This document shows positions 35,401-46,590 of a DNA stretch of 64,000 bases, in pieces. A model generated the notes under the pieces. It worked only from the letters and a program-made list of their open reading frames with translations. It had not been told where the DNA came from and did no database searches. Position 1 is the first letter of the stretch; every line of letters begins with the position of its first letter. The translations under genes and the position numbers were made by a program. The DNA comes from Blepharisma japonicum (lineage: Eukaryota > Ciliophora > Heterotrichea > Heterotrichida > Blepharismidae), in the NCBI GenBank assembly GCA_949751835.1, contig CATKHK010000086.1:118303-182302 (forward strand), in the 5' to 3' direction.

Positions 35401-38275
35401 ATTATCACTTTCCTTAAAGGATCAGGAAATCACAAAACTTTTTGATATAGTCAATGATAAAGAAAATCAAATTATTGAATTCTCGAACGAAATTGATAAG
35501 TATAAAGAAACTTTCGAGTCTGCCGATAAAGAAAAATCAGAAAAAGATATTCAAATTACGTTACTTATAGAAAACATTGAATCTTTAAATCAAGAAATCC
35601 ATGAAAAAACTTTAGAAAATGAAAGTTTAACCAACCAAAATGAATTTTTAAATCAAGCCACCCTCAACTACATAGCAGAAATAAAATCACTTAAAGAGAA
35701 GAACTCAGAGCTCAGCAATAGTCTATCAGAGAAATCTGAAGAAAATTCTACCATCTTAATTTTAAACGACAAAATAACCCTCCAAATTTCTCAGTACCAA
35801 AATGATATAAAAGACTTAATTGATAGCCATAATCAAAAAGAAGCTGAATTAGAGTCACAGCTTCGGATCTCTCACAGTGCACTCTCATCCAAAGAGCACG
35901 ACATTAAAGTACTTGAAAACAAACTAAATGACTCAAATCATCTTATCACTACACTATCAAGCTCTAATAAATCAATTGGAATCCTTACTGAAGAAAATAA
36001 TAATTTAAGAAATGATAAGGAGAACCTTGAAATTCAGTTAGAAAGTACAAAGGAAATTATTGAAAACCACAAAATTCTACTTTCTGAGCTTAATGAGACT
36101 ATAGAAAAGTTAAATATTGAGCTAGAAGAGCAAAAAAGCAATTCAGACGTCTTAAGAATCAAAGCAGAAAATGAGAAAAATGAATTAGTTGCTAGGATGA
36201 AAATGGACAAAGATCTGATTAAATCACAAAAGGATGAAGAAATTCAAAAACTTAAAGAAGAGTCACAAAAATTAAGCAAAGAATTTAATGAATTGTAAGT
36301 TTCATATAGAAAAAAATCAGTTGAAAGCTATGAAGAAATCCTAAAAAATAACAAAGAAAAAATTGACGAGTTAAATAAAAAAGTAGAAGAGCAAGAAAGA
36401 GCTCAAAAATCGTTGCAAAGTGACATTGATATCAAAGAAGAGGTGATTCAAGAACTTTCTGATGAAATTGATAGTTTGAAAAATGAGAAAGATAACAATT
36501 GTGACAAAGAAGAAGATTTTAACCAAAAATTAGAATCAAAAGAGCTTGAAATACATGAGCTGAAATTAAAGATAGAAGAATGTTCTCAAAGATATAATAA
36601 AAAGGAAACAGAGATGCTAGGACAAATTTCAGAGTTTGAAACAAAAATAAAATTACTTCAAGAGCAATCTAGTTTATCTGGAAATAATTACTCAGATCTT
36701 GAAATTGAATTTAGCAAAATTTCCAAAGAAAATCAAAGCAAAAATACAATAATCGCAGAGATGGAAAATAACTTGAAATATTCATCCCTAGAAATCGAAA
36801 AGTTAAACAGGCAAGTTAACTATCTGAACTATGAACTTGCTTCAAAAGAAGAAGAAATTAAGAGAATCGACAATGATTTTTTGGAAATGAACAATATAAC
36901 TGATCAACTTAACTTAGAAAATGAAAGAGTTAGCAATGAAAACCAGCAATATGAAATTTACGTGAAAAATCTTCAAGCAACAATAGAGTATCTTAAGAAA
37001 GAAAATGAAAAAATGGGATCTGAAGAAAAAACATCAAAACTAGAAGAAGAAAACTCTAAACTCATGAAAATTAATGCTGACTTAAAAGAAGAGCTAGACA
37101 GCAAGATTGCTGCAATTGAAGAAAAATCTATAGATTACGGGGAAATTGAGCAAGAAAGAGATAACTTAAAGATGGCTAATGAGAATTTACAGAAAAATAT
37201 AGAAATTCTAGAAAAAGAGGCAAGAGATACCTCTGAAAAGTCCAGAGTAACCCAAAAATCATTCGAAGCCAAAATCCAAGATTTAAATATTGCTAATGAG
37301 CGTCTCAAAGAAACCTTAGACGATGAAGCTAAAACTCAAATAGAGCTAAGACAACAATTATCAGACTTAAAACGAATATTAGCATCTCAAGATCCTCAGG
37401 CACCTGGAAAAGCTTTTGAAGTTACAAAAAATAAAGAAGAAATGAATATAAAACTTACTGATAACGAATTATCTGAGTATCGTGATATTATCGATGAAAT
37501 TTCCGAAGAAATCCCAGAACCCCTTCGTCGAATCCCTATAGTTCAAGCAATCCATGAGCTAGCTTCATATTACAAAATTGATGGTACTTTTTCACCTAAA
37601 GATCTTATGAAAGAAATCGAAAATACATTGCCAGCTGACTTAAAAGATATGGGCTGCTTAGAAGCTGTCCGTCTCTTATCTTCTCGCTATAAAGAGCATG
37701 GATCTTCAGTTGACTTTGAAGACGTTTTAGAGCGTGAAATTAAAAAGCGTCCAGAAATGACTCATCCAGTCAGACTAGCCGATGTGGGTTCTCATGATAT
37801 AGACGTTATAGACTTATCTCGAGGGCCTTCGCTTATAGAATCTCCATCACGCTCAAATACTGAGAGATCTCAATCAGAAATTGGGTCCATGTTTTATTCA
37901 GTCGAAGAAGTCACAACTATGCTAAAGAAGATGCAAGATGAAAATGCTGACATAGAAAATATCAGAAAAATGCAAGATCAGCAGATTTTGCTGCTTAAAG
38001 AGCAATTAAAGACTATACAAGGACAGCCAAGAAGTCCTTCTATGAAAGGTGAGGATATTCCTGTTGAACAGCTAAAAGCTATGATATTAAATATGTTAGA
38101 AATGATTGGGCCACAAAGACCTGAGGCTGAGACAGTTATAGGGGTCATTTGCAGTATGATGAATTTAAAGAGAGACGAAGTTATGCTGCTGAATGAGAAA
38201 AGAAAATGCATAAAATCACCAGAAAAGAAATCAAGTCTTAAGAATATATTCCGTAAAAAGAAGAGCACAACATAA
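29489..38275 (+). CDS. Giant coiled-coil (golgin-like) protein with GRIP-like C-terminus
   Basis: A 2,918-residue protein encoded by three exons: 29489-33279, 33295-36294 and 36310-38275. Two 15-nt introns each remove an in-frame TAA and preserve frame. Several TGA codons near the 5' end read as Trp (for example KLWEIFANLNNQIW). A Ser/Pro-rich head of about 150 residues precedes roughly 2,500 residues of Glu/Lys/Leu/Asn heptads. Near the C-terminus, VEQLKAMILNMLEM ... EAETVIGVICSMMNLKRDEV resembles a GRIP domain, which targets golgins to the trans-Golgi through Arl1. A Lys-rich tail follows. A tether or structural role is inferred. An upstream in-frame ATG at 29441 would add 16 hydrophobic residues; I prefer 29489. 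Confidence 0.82.
33280..33294 (+). other. 15-nt intron
   Basis: GTAATAATAATATAG begins with GT, ends with AG and contains in-frame TAA. Its removal joins EEEKE-K to LANSVRHYKM and keeps the coiled coil in frame. The length is typical of heterotrich introns. Confidence 0.85.
36295..36309 (+). other. 15-nt intron
   Basis: GTAAGTTTCATATAG begins with GT and ends with AG. It removes a TAA and joins SKEFNE-L to KKSVESYEEI in the same frame, so the coiled coil continues. Confidence 0.85.
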
Positions 38276-38304
38276 TAAGAGTATTAATAAGTTTAAATAA
38301 ATTT

Positions 38305-41300
38305 TTAGCTTTTTATTGCTTTAATCAGCAGCTCTTCAAGATTTTTCATTTTTTCTTCCATTTTATTGGAAAATGCTTCAAAGTTTTCTTCCATTAATTT
38401 GTTATGCTTTTTCATTGCTTTAAGCTTTTCTTCCAGATTCCTGTTGCTTGCTTTAATTTTTGTTAAATTTTTATCAGATTTTTCTGCTCGTTTATCATTT
38501 TTTTCAACTGCTTCATCAACAGTTTTTGATAGATTAATAAGTCTTGTTTTGATTTCCCTGACTTTTCCAAGTCAAGTATAATCTTCTTCATTTTTATCCA
38601 AAGTAAGCATTTGTATAAATGAATGAGACTCATTTTTTCTATTTCAATAGGCCAAAGTTTCACCTTCAATAATAATTTCTAATAGCTCAATTCTGTCAGC
38701 AACTATAATTCCTTCTTGAACTCTATCATAAGTATCCCCAATAACAGAAATCAAAATATTCATCATAATAATAAGATTTACTACAGAAGCAAATAAAAAC
38801 ACAGCATAATCCGAAATGTCATAGCTTTCTATTTCTATAGAGCTTAAATCAATTAAATAAGATCATGATAAAACTGAGAAAAATGATTTTTCTGGATTAT
38901 TTTGAACTGCCATAAAGACAACCCCAAAGCCAAATGTCGAATAAAATAGCAAAAAGAAGAATGACTCTATATCTGAGAGGACCTCTCTAAGTAATCTCAC
39001 CATATATCTTGTCCTTTCAAAAAACCTAAAAAAAGCAACTCCTCTTATCCATGAAATTAATGTAATCCAAGACAAAAAATAGTTGGTCAACTCATTAATT
39101 CCTATCACCCATACTAAAACAGCATAAAGTATAACGAAAGAGCATCTCGTCATATCAAAAAAATTTCATATGTCTCCCCAATAATCTCTACCACTCAAAT
39201 ACATTTGTAGAAATTCAAATAAGAGCATGAGAATATTAATTACAAAAATTGGCAAAAGCATACTCTCAGGATTATGGTGGCGATCAAGAGTATGGATAAA
39301 GTATAAAATTAGAAAAGAAATATAAATAAGCCCATAGCAAAACAGAACATATCTAACATCTCTTCATTTGGAGTCTAAAATTGCTTTAACAAACTTCGTT
39401 CTTAAAATTTCTGGATTTGGATGCTCATATAAACTGTTCAAAAATTTTAAACTCTCATATGACCCATATTGATGAACCCATAAAGCATTTTCCCAGAATA
39501 TAATAGGCTGACCTCTTTTTTTAAGCTGACTTAGCGGGATTAGATCAGTCGGAACAATAGATAAATAGTCTGATCTATGCACTATTGGGTTTGGTAAACT
39601 TTCGCAAAATTGTGGGACATTATTTATTATCCTCACTGGATGAAGAATGCTCTGATAAAGCTGCTCAAGCGGTTTTGGGAATTTATATCATTCTATATTT
39701 AATTGAGGTAAATAGCCACTTATTAACTGGACTTCATAAGGATTGAATAAAACTTTTCGACAAAGTCCATACAAAATGATACTAATTATATTGCTTGAGC
39801 CAGCTAAACACAAAGATAAAGGATTTTCCCAAAAAGACGTTTCAAAAAATGCACTATCATTATCTAAAGCACTTTTTAAGTGATTTGGCATTTGAAAATA
39901 AGAAAACAAATGAGTTGTATTTATCTTATAAGGCATAATCACTCATTTATCTAGCTCTTCTATATACTTCTGATTTTGCCTTGTCAATATATTGTTGATA
40001 TAATTTAAAAACAAACAAATTTTTTTACCAGGTCCATAAAAAGCAAAATCATCACCTAAAGGATTTTTTTGTATACAAATTTCTCCTCCAATTTGAGCTA
40101 GATACAACTTATAATCAATACCTGGGAAAATAAAAACTTTTCCTCCACTTTGAAAATCAAGTGCAGTTACTAATGAAAAACTGTTCAGTGTTCAGATAGA
40201 AATACTTTTATCTTTAGAGCTAACAATAAAGCATTCATTATTGGGAATTACCAAGCTTAAGATTTTGTCAGTATGATATTTTATAACTCTCATGCATCAT
40301 TTTTTATTGAGATTTCATATGCGGATTGTAGTGTCATAGGAAACTGATATAAAATGATCTTCATTCCTCAATAGTTGGAGTCCTGAGATAAAATCTGTAT
40401 GACCAAGAAGCTCGCATACTTTTGTAGGCTTATTTGCAATTAAACTGAAAAGCCAGATATCTCCACTTTTTAATCCTACAATGAGTATAGTGTCATTTTC
40501 TGTCATATCTCAAGCGCTAATTGGCGATGTAACTGTAAATTGTCTTAAAATCTTTCAATTTTGATATAAATTGCCAGCTTTATATTTGAAAAATGTCACC
40601 CATTTATCATCACCAGTAATAAAATATTCTCCTGATGGACTAAAAATGAGGGCATTTACACTGCATTCTTCAGAAATTTCATGCTCCCATGTTTTTCCAT
40701 ATGTAAAATCTCAAAACATCAGTCCATGCTTATAAGTTGTAACAATATAATCTTTATCAGGTGTTAAACACATTGTAGGGGTACTATTGCCTTCACAGTA
40801 AAATTCATGTTTTTTCTCATTGGTTCCTACTTCTCATGCAATAATTTTCCTATCAGCTCCTAATGAAAAATACAGCTTGTACTCGCTATTCCATAGCATG
40901 TCAAGGATTTCTCCATCATGAGCTTGGATGCACACTTGATCATGAATTTCCGGGAAATTTCAAATTAATAACCTTTTATCTTTGGTGCTTGAATAAATTT
41001 TGTTCTCATCTACAAAAAGTCTGATAGTTTCGCTTCGTTGGTTATTTAAGGTGATTTCATTTTCTCCAGTTCACAGATTTCAAATTTGTATAGTTATATA
41101 AGAAGACACTAAATAGTCTTCTTCATATAAAAAGCCTATAGCTGAGCAGTTTTTATCATCCATATGGAAAATATGTTTAACTTCAAATGATCCTCATTCC
41201 CATACTTTAATTTCTCCATCTGAGGTCCCGCATGCAATAGACTTGGATTTTGAAAATTTTATACATTTAATCTCAAAGTCCATTGGTCCTAATGTAGTCA

Positions 41301-41994
41301 CTTCAGCATTAGTATCAATATTCCAAACTTTTATTAGTTTGTCATTCCCAGAACTAATTATAATTTCATCATCTTCGCTTAAATCTATTTCATTTGCGCT
41401 TTCGTGCTTATAAAGCAATTTCGGCTCCTTATACTCTACTCTTCATTTGATAATTTTTGAGTCTTTGCTGGAAGAGTACATTCATTTTTCGTCTAAAGAA
41501 ACCTGTATGCCAGTTATCATTGATTTGTGACAGAGAAATTCATCAATTTCGTAATCTCCACCTATGTTAAGCCTTCCTATGACACCGTCAATAACACCTA
41601 TATAAATATAATCATTGCTTGGGTCTAGTTTTATATAGGAGATTGCCTGATGAGCAACTTTTTGAGTTTGGATTCGTTTTTCATCGAAGCCATACATAGC
41701 CAGATCTCCTTCACTTGTACCTGAAAAAGCATAATTTTTATCACTAGTAATGTCAATATTGCATTTAAAATCTGCAAATGCTTCAGATGGGACAAAATAA
41801 TTGAATTTTCGAATAAATTTTTCAATGCTTCCTTTTCGCTTGCGTTTTTCTATTTTTCCCATGCTGAGATAATAGACACTTGAGTCTGAAGATGATTTTT
41901 GGTCTTTTGCAGGGCTGCGTTCAAATTTTAATGGGGATAAGTCTTGAGTATTTGAATTAGATAAGCCAAGAAGAGGTCTGCTTAAATCTCCCAT
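38305..41994 (-). CDS. WD40 repeat - TRP-type cation channel fusion
   Basis: A 1,229-residue protein read through many TGA-encoded Trp. Residues 1 to about 640 are WD40 repeats (for example SGNDKLIKVWNID, GTSDGEIKVWEW, GHTDFISGLQLL, VSYDTTIRIWNL), probably two propellers. After a linker, residues 878-1095 form an ion-transport domain. It has several transmembrane helices, an S4-S5-like basic stretch (RFFERTRYMVRLLREV) and a pore region before FGFGVVFMAVQNN. An S6-like helix follows (NLIIMMNILISVIGDTYDRV), close to TRP channels. The C-terminus (about 1130-1225) is coiled coil, which would support tetramers. Predicted membrane cation channel; ion and stimulus unknown. It converges on the golgin-like gene with 29 bases between stops. 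Confidence 0.88.
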
Positions 41995-42207
41995 ACTTAA
42001 AATTTCTTGAAACTAAAATGGAAGAGACATTGGTTTAGAGAAAATCACATTAAGAAATAGGAATTTATCATATCTTGAAATTAATTTTTATAAAATAATC
42101 ACATAATTTAAAAATGCAAATCATAGACTGAACTTTATATGCCAAATAATTTTAATTAAAAAATCATTTGATATAAGCCTATTTCAGGTATATTTTTTTT
42201 AGGAGTA

Positions 42208-42564
42208 CTATCTCATAGCAATTAATAAATTTGAGTTAATTAGGAAAAAATCAGGCACGGAACAAAAATTAGCCAGATGAAACGAAAATTTGAAAATGAA
42301 ATAATTTTCACTTGCTAAAAAATAACATTTTCAAATTTTCGTTTCATCTGGCCAAATTTTTCTTCTGTGCCCGATTTTTACCCACACTAACTTTTCTTTG
42401 CCGTTGCTTCTTCTATCGCTTGCCATCTCTATTTCTTTAGGCAATTCTTTGACTTTCCATTTTCAATGCGGCTTTTGAACAGCATTAATGAGTATATATC
42501 GTCCTACGAAAATTAGCCTTGAGAGATTTGTTTGGCAAATCCTAATTCTTGAAAGAAAGAATTC
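42208..42564 (-). pseudogene. PWWP-like coding fragment carrying a foldback repeat
   Basis: The frame is open for 118 codons with TGA as Trp. The only convincing ATG (42424-42426) lies inside it and gives 72 residues. GKEKLVWVKIGHRRKIWPDE resembles the start of a PWWP domain (VWAK ... WWP). The frame upstream of the ATG also looks coding (LSRLIFVGRYILINAVQKPH). Downstream it runs through the loop and second arm of the inverted repeat, so the last 40 residues are probably not native. Likely a truncated gene or transposon-derived fragment. Confidence 0.35.
42243..42382. repeat. Foldback element: about 56-bp inverted repeats, 27-bp loop
   Basis: The arm at 42243-42298 is almost the reverse complement of 42326-42382, with a few mismatches and one single-base indel. 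The inner block of about 28 bases (ccagatgaaacgaaaatttg and its flanks) is perfect. It could be a MITE or foldback transposon, or an inverted duplication from template switching. No clear target-site duplication is visible. Confidence 0.9.
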
Positions 42565-42859
42565 TTAAATTATTTGTGTCATAAAAGTTATTTGCCTACT
42601 AAAACTTTTATTTATTAAAGAGTTTGATTTAAAATACTGTCTATGAGTAAAGCTATTCCTTTTGCCATCCTTTGCCATGTAGCAATATTAGCCATATCAT
42701 ATAACAATTTTATGTACAAGTAAATGAAAATTTATTACTTTTATTTAAAACTAAAAAAAAATGAATGATATTTCTGTTATATTAAAATTATCGAAATTTA
42801 ATTGTAAGACAATTTTAAATAGATATTATAATTAAAAACTTTATTCAAATAATCAATTA

Positions 42860-43310
42860 ATGGTTAAAAAGATCAGCATTTACAAATTGCTATCGTTGAA
42901 ATACAAGAATTCCTTTTCAATATTCCATATGCAAACAATTAGCAGATTTTGCGTAAGAAAAGCGAAATTATAATTAATTAGTCAAGATAGCAATAGACTT
43001 TCATATGTAAATGTTTGAAATATTTTTCTTAACTCTCATTTTGAAATCAGCAAAAACAAGAAAAGAAGAATTCATTGCTATATCTGCATGGCTTGTAAAA
43101 TGTATAACGACTTCTGATGATTTTCTGTATCAGTCAGTAGCAATAAACTGGTCAAAAACCTGAAGACAGCAACTTTGGGCTAAATTTTAAAGTTCATTGT
43201 GGGTCTTCAACTGAGGATATCTGCGATATCTGATATATTAAGTCATTCCCACGGCTTCTGAATTTCTTTGCAAAGTGTCCAATTCTTTGAAACTAAAATA
43301 AATCAGTTTT
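42860..43310 (+). pseudogene. Decayed copy of the small gene at 44137
   Basis: Begins MVKKISIYKLLSLKYKNSFS and stops at TAA 42971-42973 after 37 codons. Over those codons 18 residues match the intact gene (MVKSISIKKL ... HMQ). Further homology continues in other frames: EEFIAISAWLVKCITTSDD against EEFMIVSAWILKIVTSSHS, then SKTW against PKTA, and weaker DNA similarity to about 43310. Stops and frame changes show it is a pseudogene. Confidence 0.75.
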
Positions 43311-44136
43311 TTAAATCTATCATAGCTCATTTAATGTTCTTTTAAGCAGACTTGCTCGGAAGATAGCTGCAGAAATAACATAAGAGGTATTAATTTTAGT
43401 TACTTAACCCCAATTAATATAAAAAAAACGTATTAACATTCTTAAATTCTATTCATCAAAGTATTATTTCTTTATAATTTTAGTATAGCAAAAAATTAAA
43501 TTAAAAAATTAATATTCGCAAATGTTTACCTTTTATTATATTGATTAATAAGTTTAAATTAAAGTATAATCGAAAAGAACTAATATGTGCATACGAAATG
43601 AAAAACAAAAAATCTTTAATATTATTTGTTTAAGAGCAAATTTGAGCTTCATTGAGTTGAAAATATATTACTGTGTTTAAGTTTAGAGATGCTGCTAAAC
43701 TACTTTACTACTAGCAAAAATAATTAGTCTTTAATAGCGCAAGTGAAATTTTTTAATCATAAATAAAATAACTTTTAAAGATAATAATAAATTCCAAAAG
43801 GGCACAAATAAAAAATATATAAAAATGAAGCCATTTATCTACCTTAAATATAGTCTTTTTAATTCAAAAGTGAAATATAGCTAGCAATTGCTACGATCAT
43901 TTCCTATAATTGAACATTATTTCCTTTATATTCTCCTTATATTTTGCTGTCCAAATTAAAGATTTGACTGAAATTATTTATAGGCTTTTTTGGAATAGAG
44001 TTTATTTTCTTTATGGTGAAATAAAATTAAAATTAATAAATTATTATAAAGGCTTCGATCCATATATAGAATACTTTTTAAGAATTCAGCCTAATTAAAT
44101 TTATATATAATTATGATAAATTTTCTACTAAGAATA
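43311..44136. other. AT-rich spacer between decayed and intact copies
   Basis: About 825 bases without a convincing gene. A short plus-strand frame at 43910-44098 ends just before the intact copy and has no recognisable features. Confidence 0.4.
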
Positions 44137-44694
44137 ATGGTTAAAAGCATAAGCATCAAAAAACTGGTCTTAATAAAATACGAAAAAGCTTTTACAGCAG
44201 TCCATATGCAAATTATCAATCGCATTTGCATCAAAACTAAAACACCCCAATCTTTGTATGGCTATTGCATCAAAATCGCGAAGAAGTTTCACCTTTCCAG
44301 CCAAGAGCTATGTTTTCTTTGTTTGATTTTAGATTGTTCTCAAAATAAAAATCTGGCGAATATTGAAGAATTCATGATTGTATCGGCATGAATACTAAAA
44401 ATTGTGACTTCTTCACATAGCCTATTTTATGAGTCAATCATCAAAGGCTTAGTTAAATGTCCAAAAACAGCCATTTTTGAGTGGCTATTGAATTGCACTA
44501 TTAACTCAAGTTTGAACCTTCTTACGATACGAAATAGAATTTATTGCAAAGAATTTGGAATCACTGTAGCATCTGTTCAAAAGCTAGAATTTGATATCAA
44601 TCAATTTATAAATAGACTTGCCCAGCAATTGTCTCAGGAAATTATTGAAGAATCCTTTGAGATTATCCACTTTGAAGGTAAAGTGACTTACTAA
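44137..44694 (+). CDS. Small helical protein, possibly cyclin-fold
   Basis: A 185-residue protein. The ATG at 44137 is chosen because the decayed copy at 42860 starts at the same point; an upstream ATG at 44113 would add eight residues. TGA at 44389-44391 is read as Trp (VSAWILK). The sequence is all-helical. The pattern FMIVSAWILKIVTSS ... ITVASVQKLEFDINQFINRL recalls a cyclin box, where the last helices follow VxxLExxIL. This is weak and could be coincidence. Function unknown. Confidence 0.6.
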
Positions 44695-45296
44695 TATCCG
44701 AATTTTCTTTAATAGTCTTAAAGAATCTAAATAACATTTCTATATTATTGAATTTTTAATAAAATTTTATAAAAGGCTATTTTCCATTTCGAGTTAATAT
44801 ATTTTGCCAATTTCTTGAAAGAGATTTTCAGTATGTTATTAATTGAAAACAATATTTTTTACTAATCCTAATATAATTAATTAAGCGTACTATAAGGTGA
44901 TAAATTTAAAACATAATTTAATAAAAGTTTTGTTAATCTAGAGTCCTATAGGGTCTTGAGTATTTCCCTCTAATTTCCCCAAGAAGGAATGCATCGCATT
45001 TAAACCAAAATTATTTATTATCAAAAGAGATCCTGGTACAGAGAAGGTGAGGATTAATACTCCAATTTATAGCTTAGTATTTCTAGTACTTATGACAAAA
45101 GTTATTTATATGTTTGATACCCTCAGGAAATGTTTCATTTTATCATAGATTTAGAATTTCTTTTTTCTGAGAAATATTACTTTGTGCTTAATATATTAAT
45201 ACGAAGCAGAAAAACTATAATGGAAAAAAAATCTAAAGTCTTATTCGTTATGTATTATTTCTTTAACCTTTTTAAAATTAGTTCATTAAATTTAAT
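44695..45296. other. Intergenic stretch with a possible remnant
   Basis: Mostly AT-rich. On the minus strand at about 44938-45140 one frame, interrupted by two TAA codons, reads a protein-like end (SVPGSLLIINNFGLNAMHSF) before a TAG. This may be a decayed 3' exon. Nothing else is visible. Confidence 0.35.
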
Positions 45297-45884
45297 ATGT
45301 TAGAAAGACAAGGCCATCTTCCTGGTTACACAGGCCATATCCCTAAAAACCAACAAATCGAAGAACCTCCTCAGCCACAGCCTAGAAGGCCCCAGCTTCC
45401 TAATTACATGGGTTTTATTCCTGGTGTTAAGTCTGAAAATCTCTTTGGCAAAACCTATGGCAAAATAACTGAAATGTCCGCTTTGGGAACTTATAACAAA
45501 GGCCGCGATATCCCAGTTGAAGATAAATTTAAAACAATTACTCAAGAAAACTACGTAAATCAGCTAAGGGTTTATGTCCCATTTTTACATCCAAAAGAAT
45601 ATCCTTTGCCTCCTGAAGATCCAATCAGCCAAATTCCTTATGAAACCCTATCAAAATTTTATGGGGTAAAGCCCACAGGAAATTTAGATGACATGGGAAG
45701 GTCAATTTCGAATTATTATGAAAGAGATGAAGGAGAAGTCGAAGAAACCAATAAACAAGATGTATTTGCTGCAACAAGGAATTTCTTTGGAGATGAAGAA
45801 CGCTACGATGGACCTTCTGAAGTAAAATTGAGTTATGAAGAAGCTAGAAAGATTGCTTCAGGACAGAAAAATGCTGGATCATAG
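45297..45884 (+). CDS. CIMIP2/FAM166-like ciliary microtubule inner protein
   Basis: A 195-residue protein without TGA. Two copies of a Pro/Gly motif stand out near the N-terminus: GYTGHIPKN and NYMGFIPGVKSENLFGKTYG. This G-Y-x-G-x-I/V-P pattern followed by FG-T/K-Y/T-G is the hallmark of the FAM166/CIMIP2 (DUF2475) family, proteins that bind inside axonemal doublet microtubules. The rest is polar with a likely disordered acidic end. Location in cilia is inferred from the family. It converges on the Arf-like gene with 85 bases between stops. Confidence 0.75.
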   Translation: MLERQGHLPGYTGHIPKNQQIEEPPQPQPRRPQLPNYMGFIPGVKSENLFGKTYGKITEMSALGTYNKGRDIPVEDKFKTITQENYVNQLRVYVPFLHPKEYPLPPEDPISQIPYETLSKFYGVKPTGNLDDMGRSISNYYERDEGEVEETNKQDVFAATRNFFGDEERYDGPSEVKLSYEEARKIASGQKNAGS

Positions 45885-45969
45885 CTTATGAATAGTTTTA
45901 TTAAAGTTTATACTAAATTGAAAAACTTAAATTGTGTTTTATTTTAGCTGACTAATATGAAAAATTTAA

Positions 45970-46524
45970 TTAGTCTAATTGGACTGCTTTTGAGAGCCAT
46001 TCTAGTCCTTCAGATAATCCATTTTTAGTTGTCATAGAGCTTCCTTGAAGGTGTCAACTTCTACCTCTAATAAAAAATAATTCCAACTTTTCACTAATTT
46101 CTTCCATCGTCATTGCTCCAGATAGATCTTGCTTGTTTGCAAATATTAAAACTGGAATACCTCGAAGTAGCTCTTGCATTAAAATTTTCTGAAGCTCATA
46201 CTTTACACCCTCAATTCTGTCTCTGTCATTTGAATCCACAATAAAAATAATTCCTTTAATATTCTCCTGATAGCACCTTCTAAATGAATCTTCAAATCGC
46301 ATTGCTCCGCCAACATCTAAATTAATAAAGTATATATTTTGAATTCAAATGTTTTCATAATAAAACCCATTCTCAAAATCAACATTAGTTGTTTCAAACA
46401 ATTTTAGCTGTCAAAGCATTGATGTTTTTCCTGCATTATCCAGCCCTGCCACAAAGATTTTAACGCCTTGTTCTTTTGAAATTTTCTTAAAATATGCTAA
46501 AGGATTTGATGATTTAATTCCCAT
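45970..46524 (-). CDS. Arf-like small GTPase
   Basis: A 184-residue protein read through TGA-encoded Trp (MLWQLKL, ENIWIQN, RSWHLQG). Arf-family motifs: MG at the N-terminus (possible myristoylation), GLDNAGKTS (P-loop), DVGGAMRFE (switch II), NKQDL and a C-terminal GLSEGLEWL. Length is normal for Arf/Arl. Two oddities: the catalytic Gln after DVGG is Ala, and the usual PT of switch I is not evident. GTP hydrolysis may be slow. Arls work in vesicle and ciliary traffic; which one this is cannot be told. Confidence 0.88.
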
Positions 46525-46590
46525 TTATAATATTAATTAATGCATAAAAACGTTATTTTAATTTTTTTTAATTCAAAATGATTTTTATAA

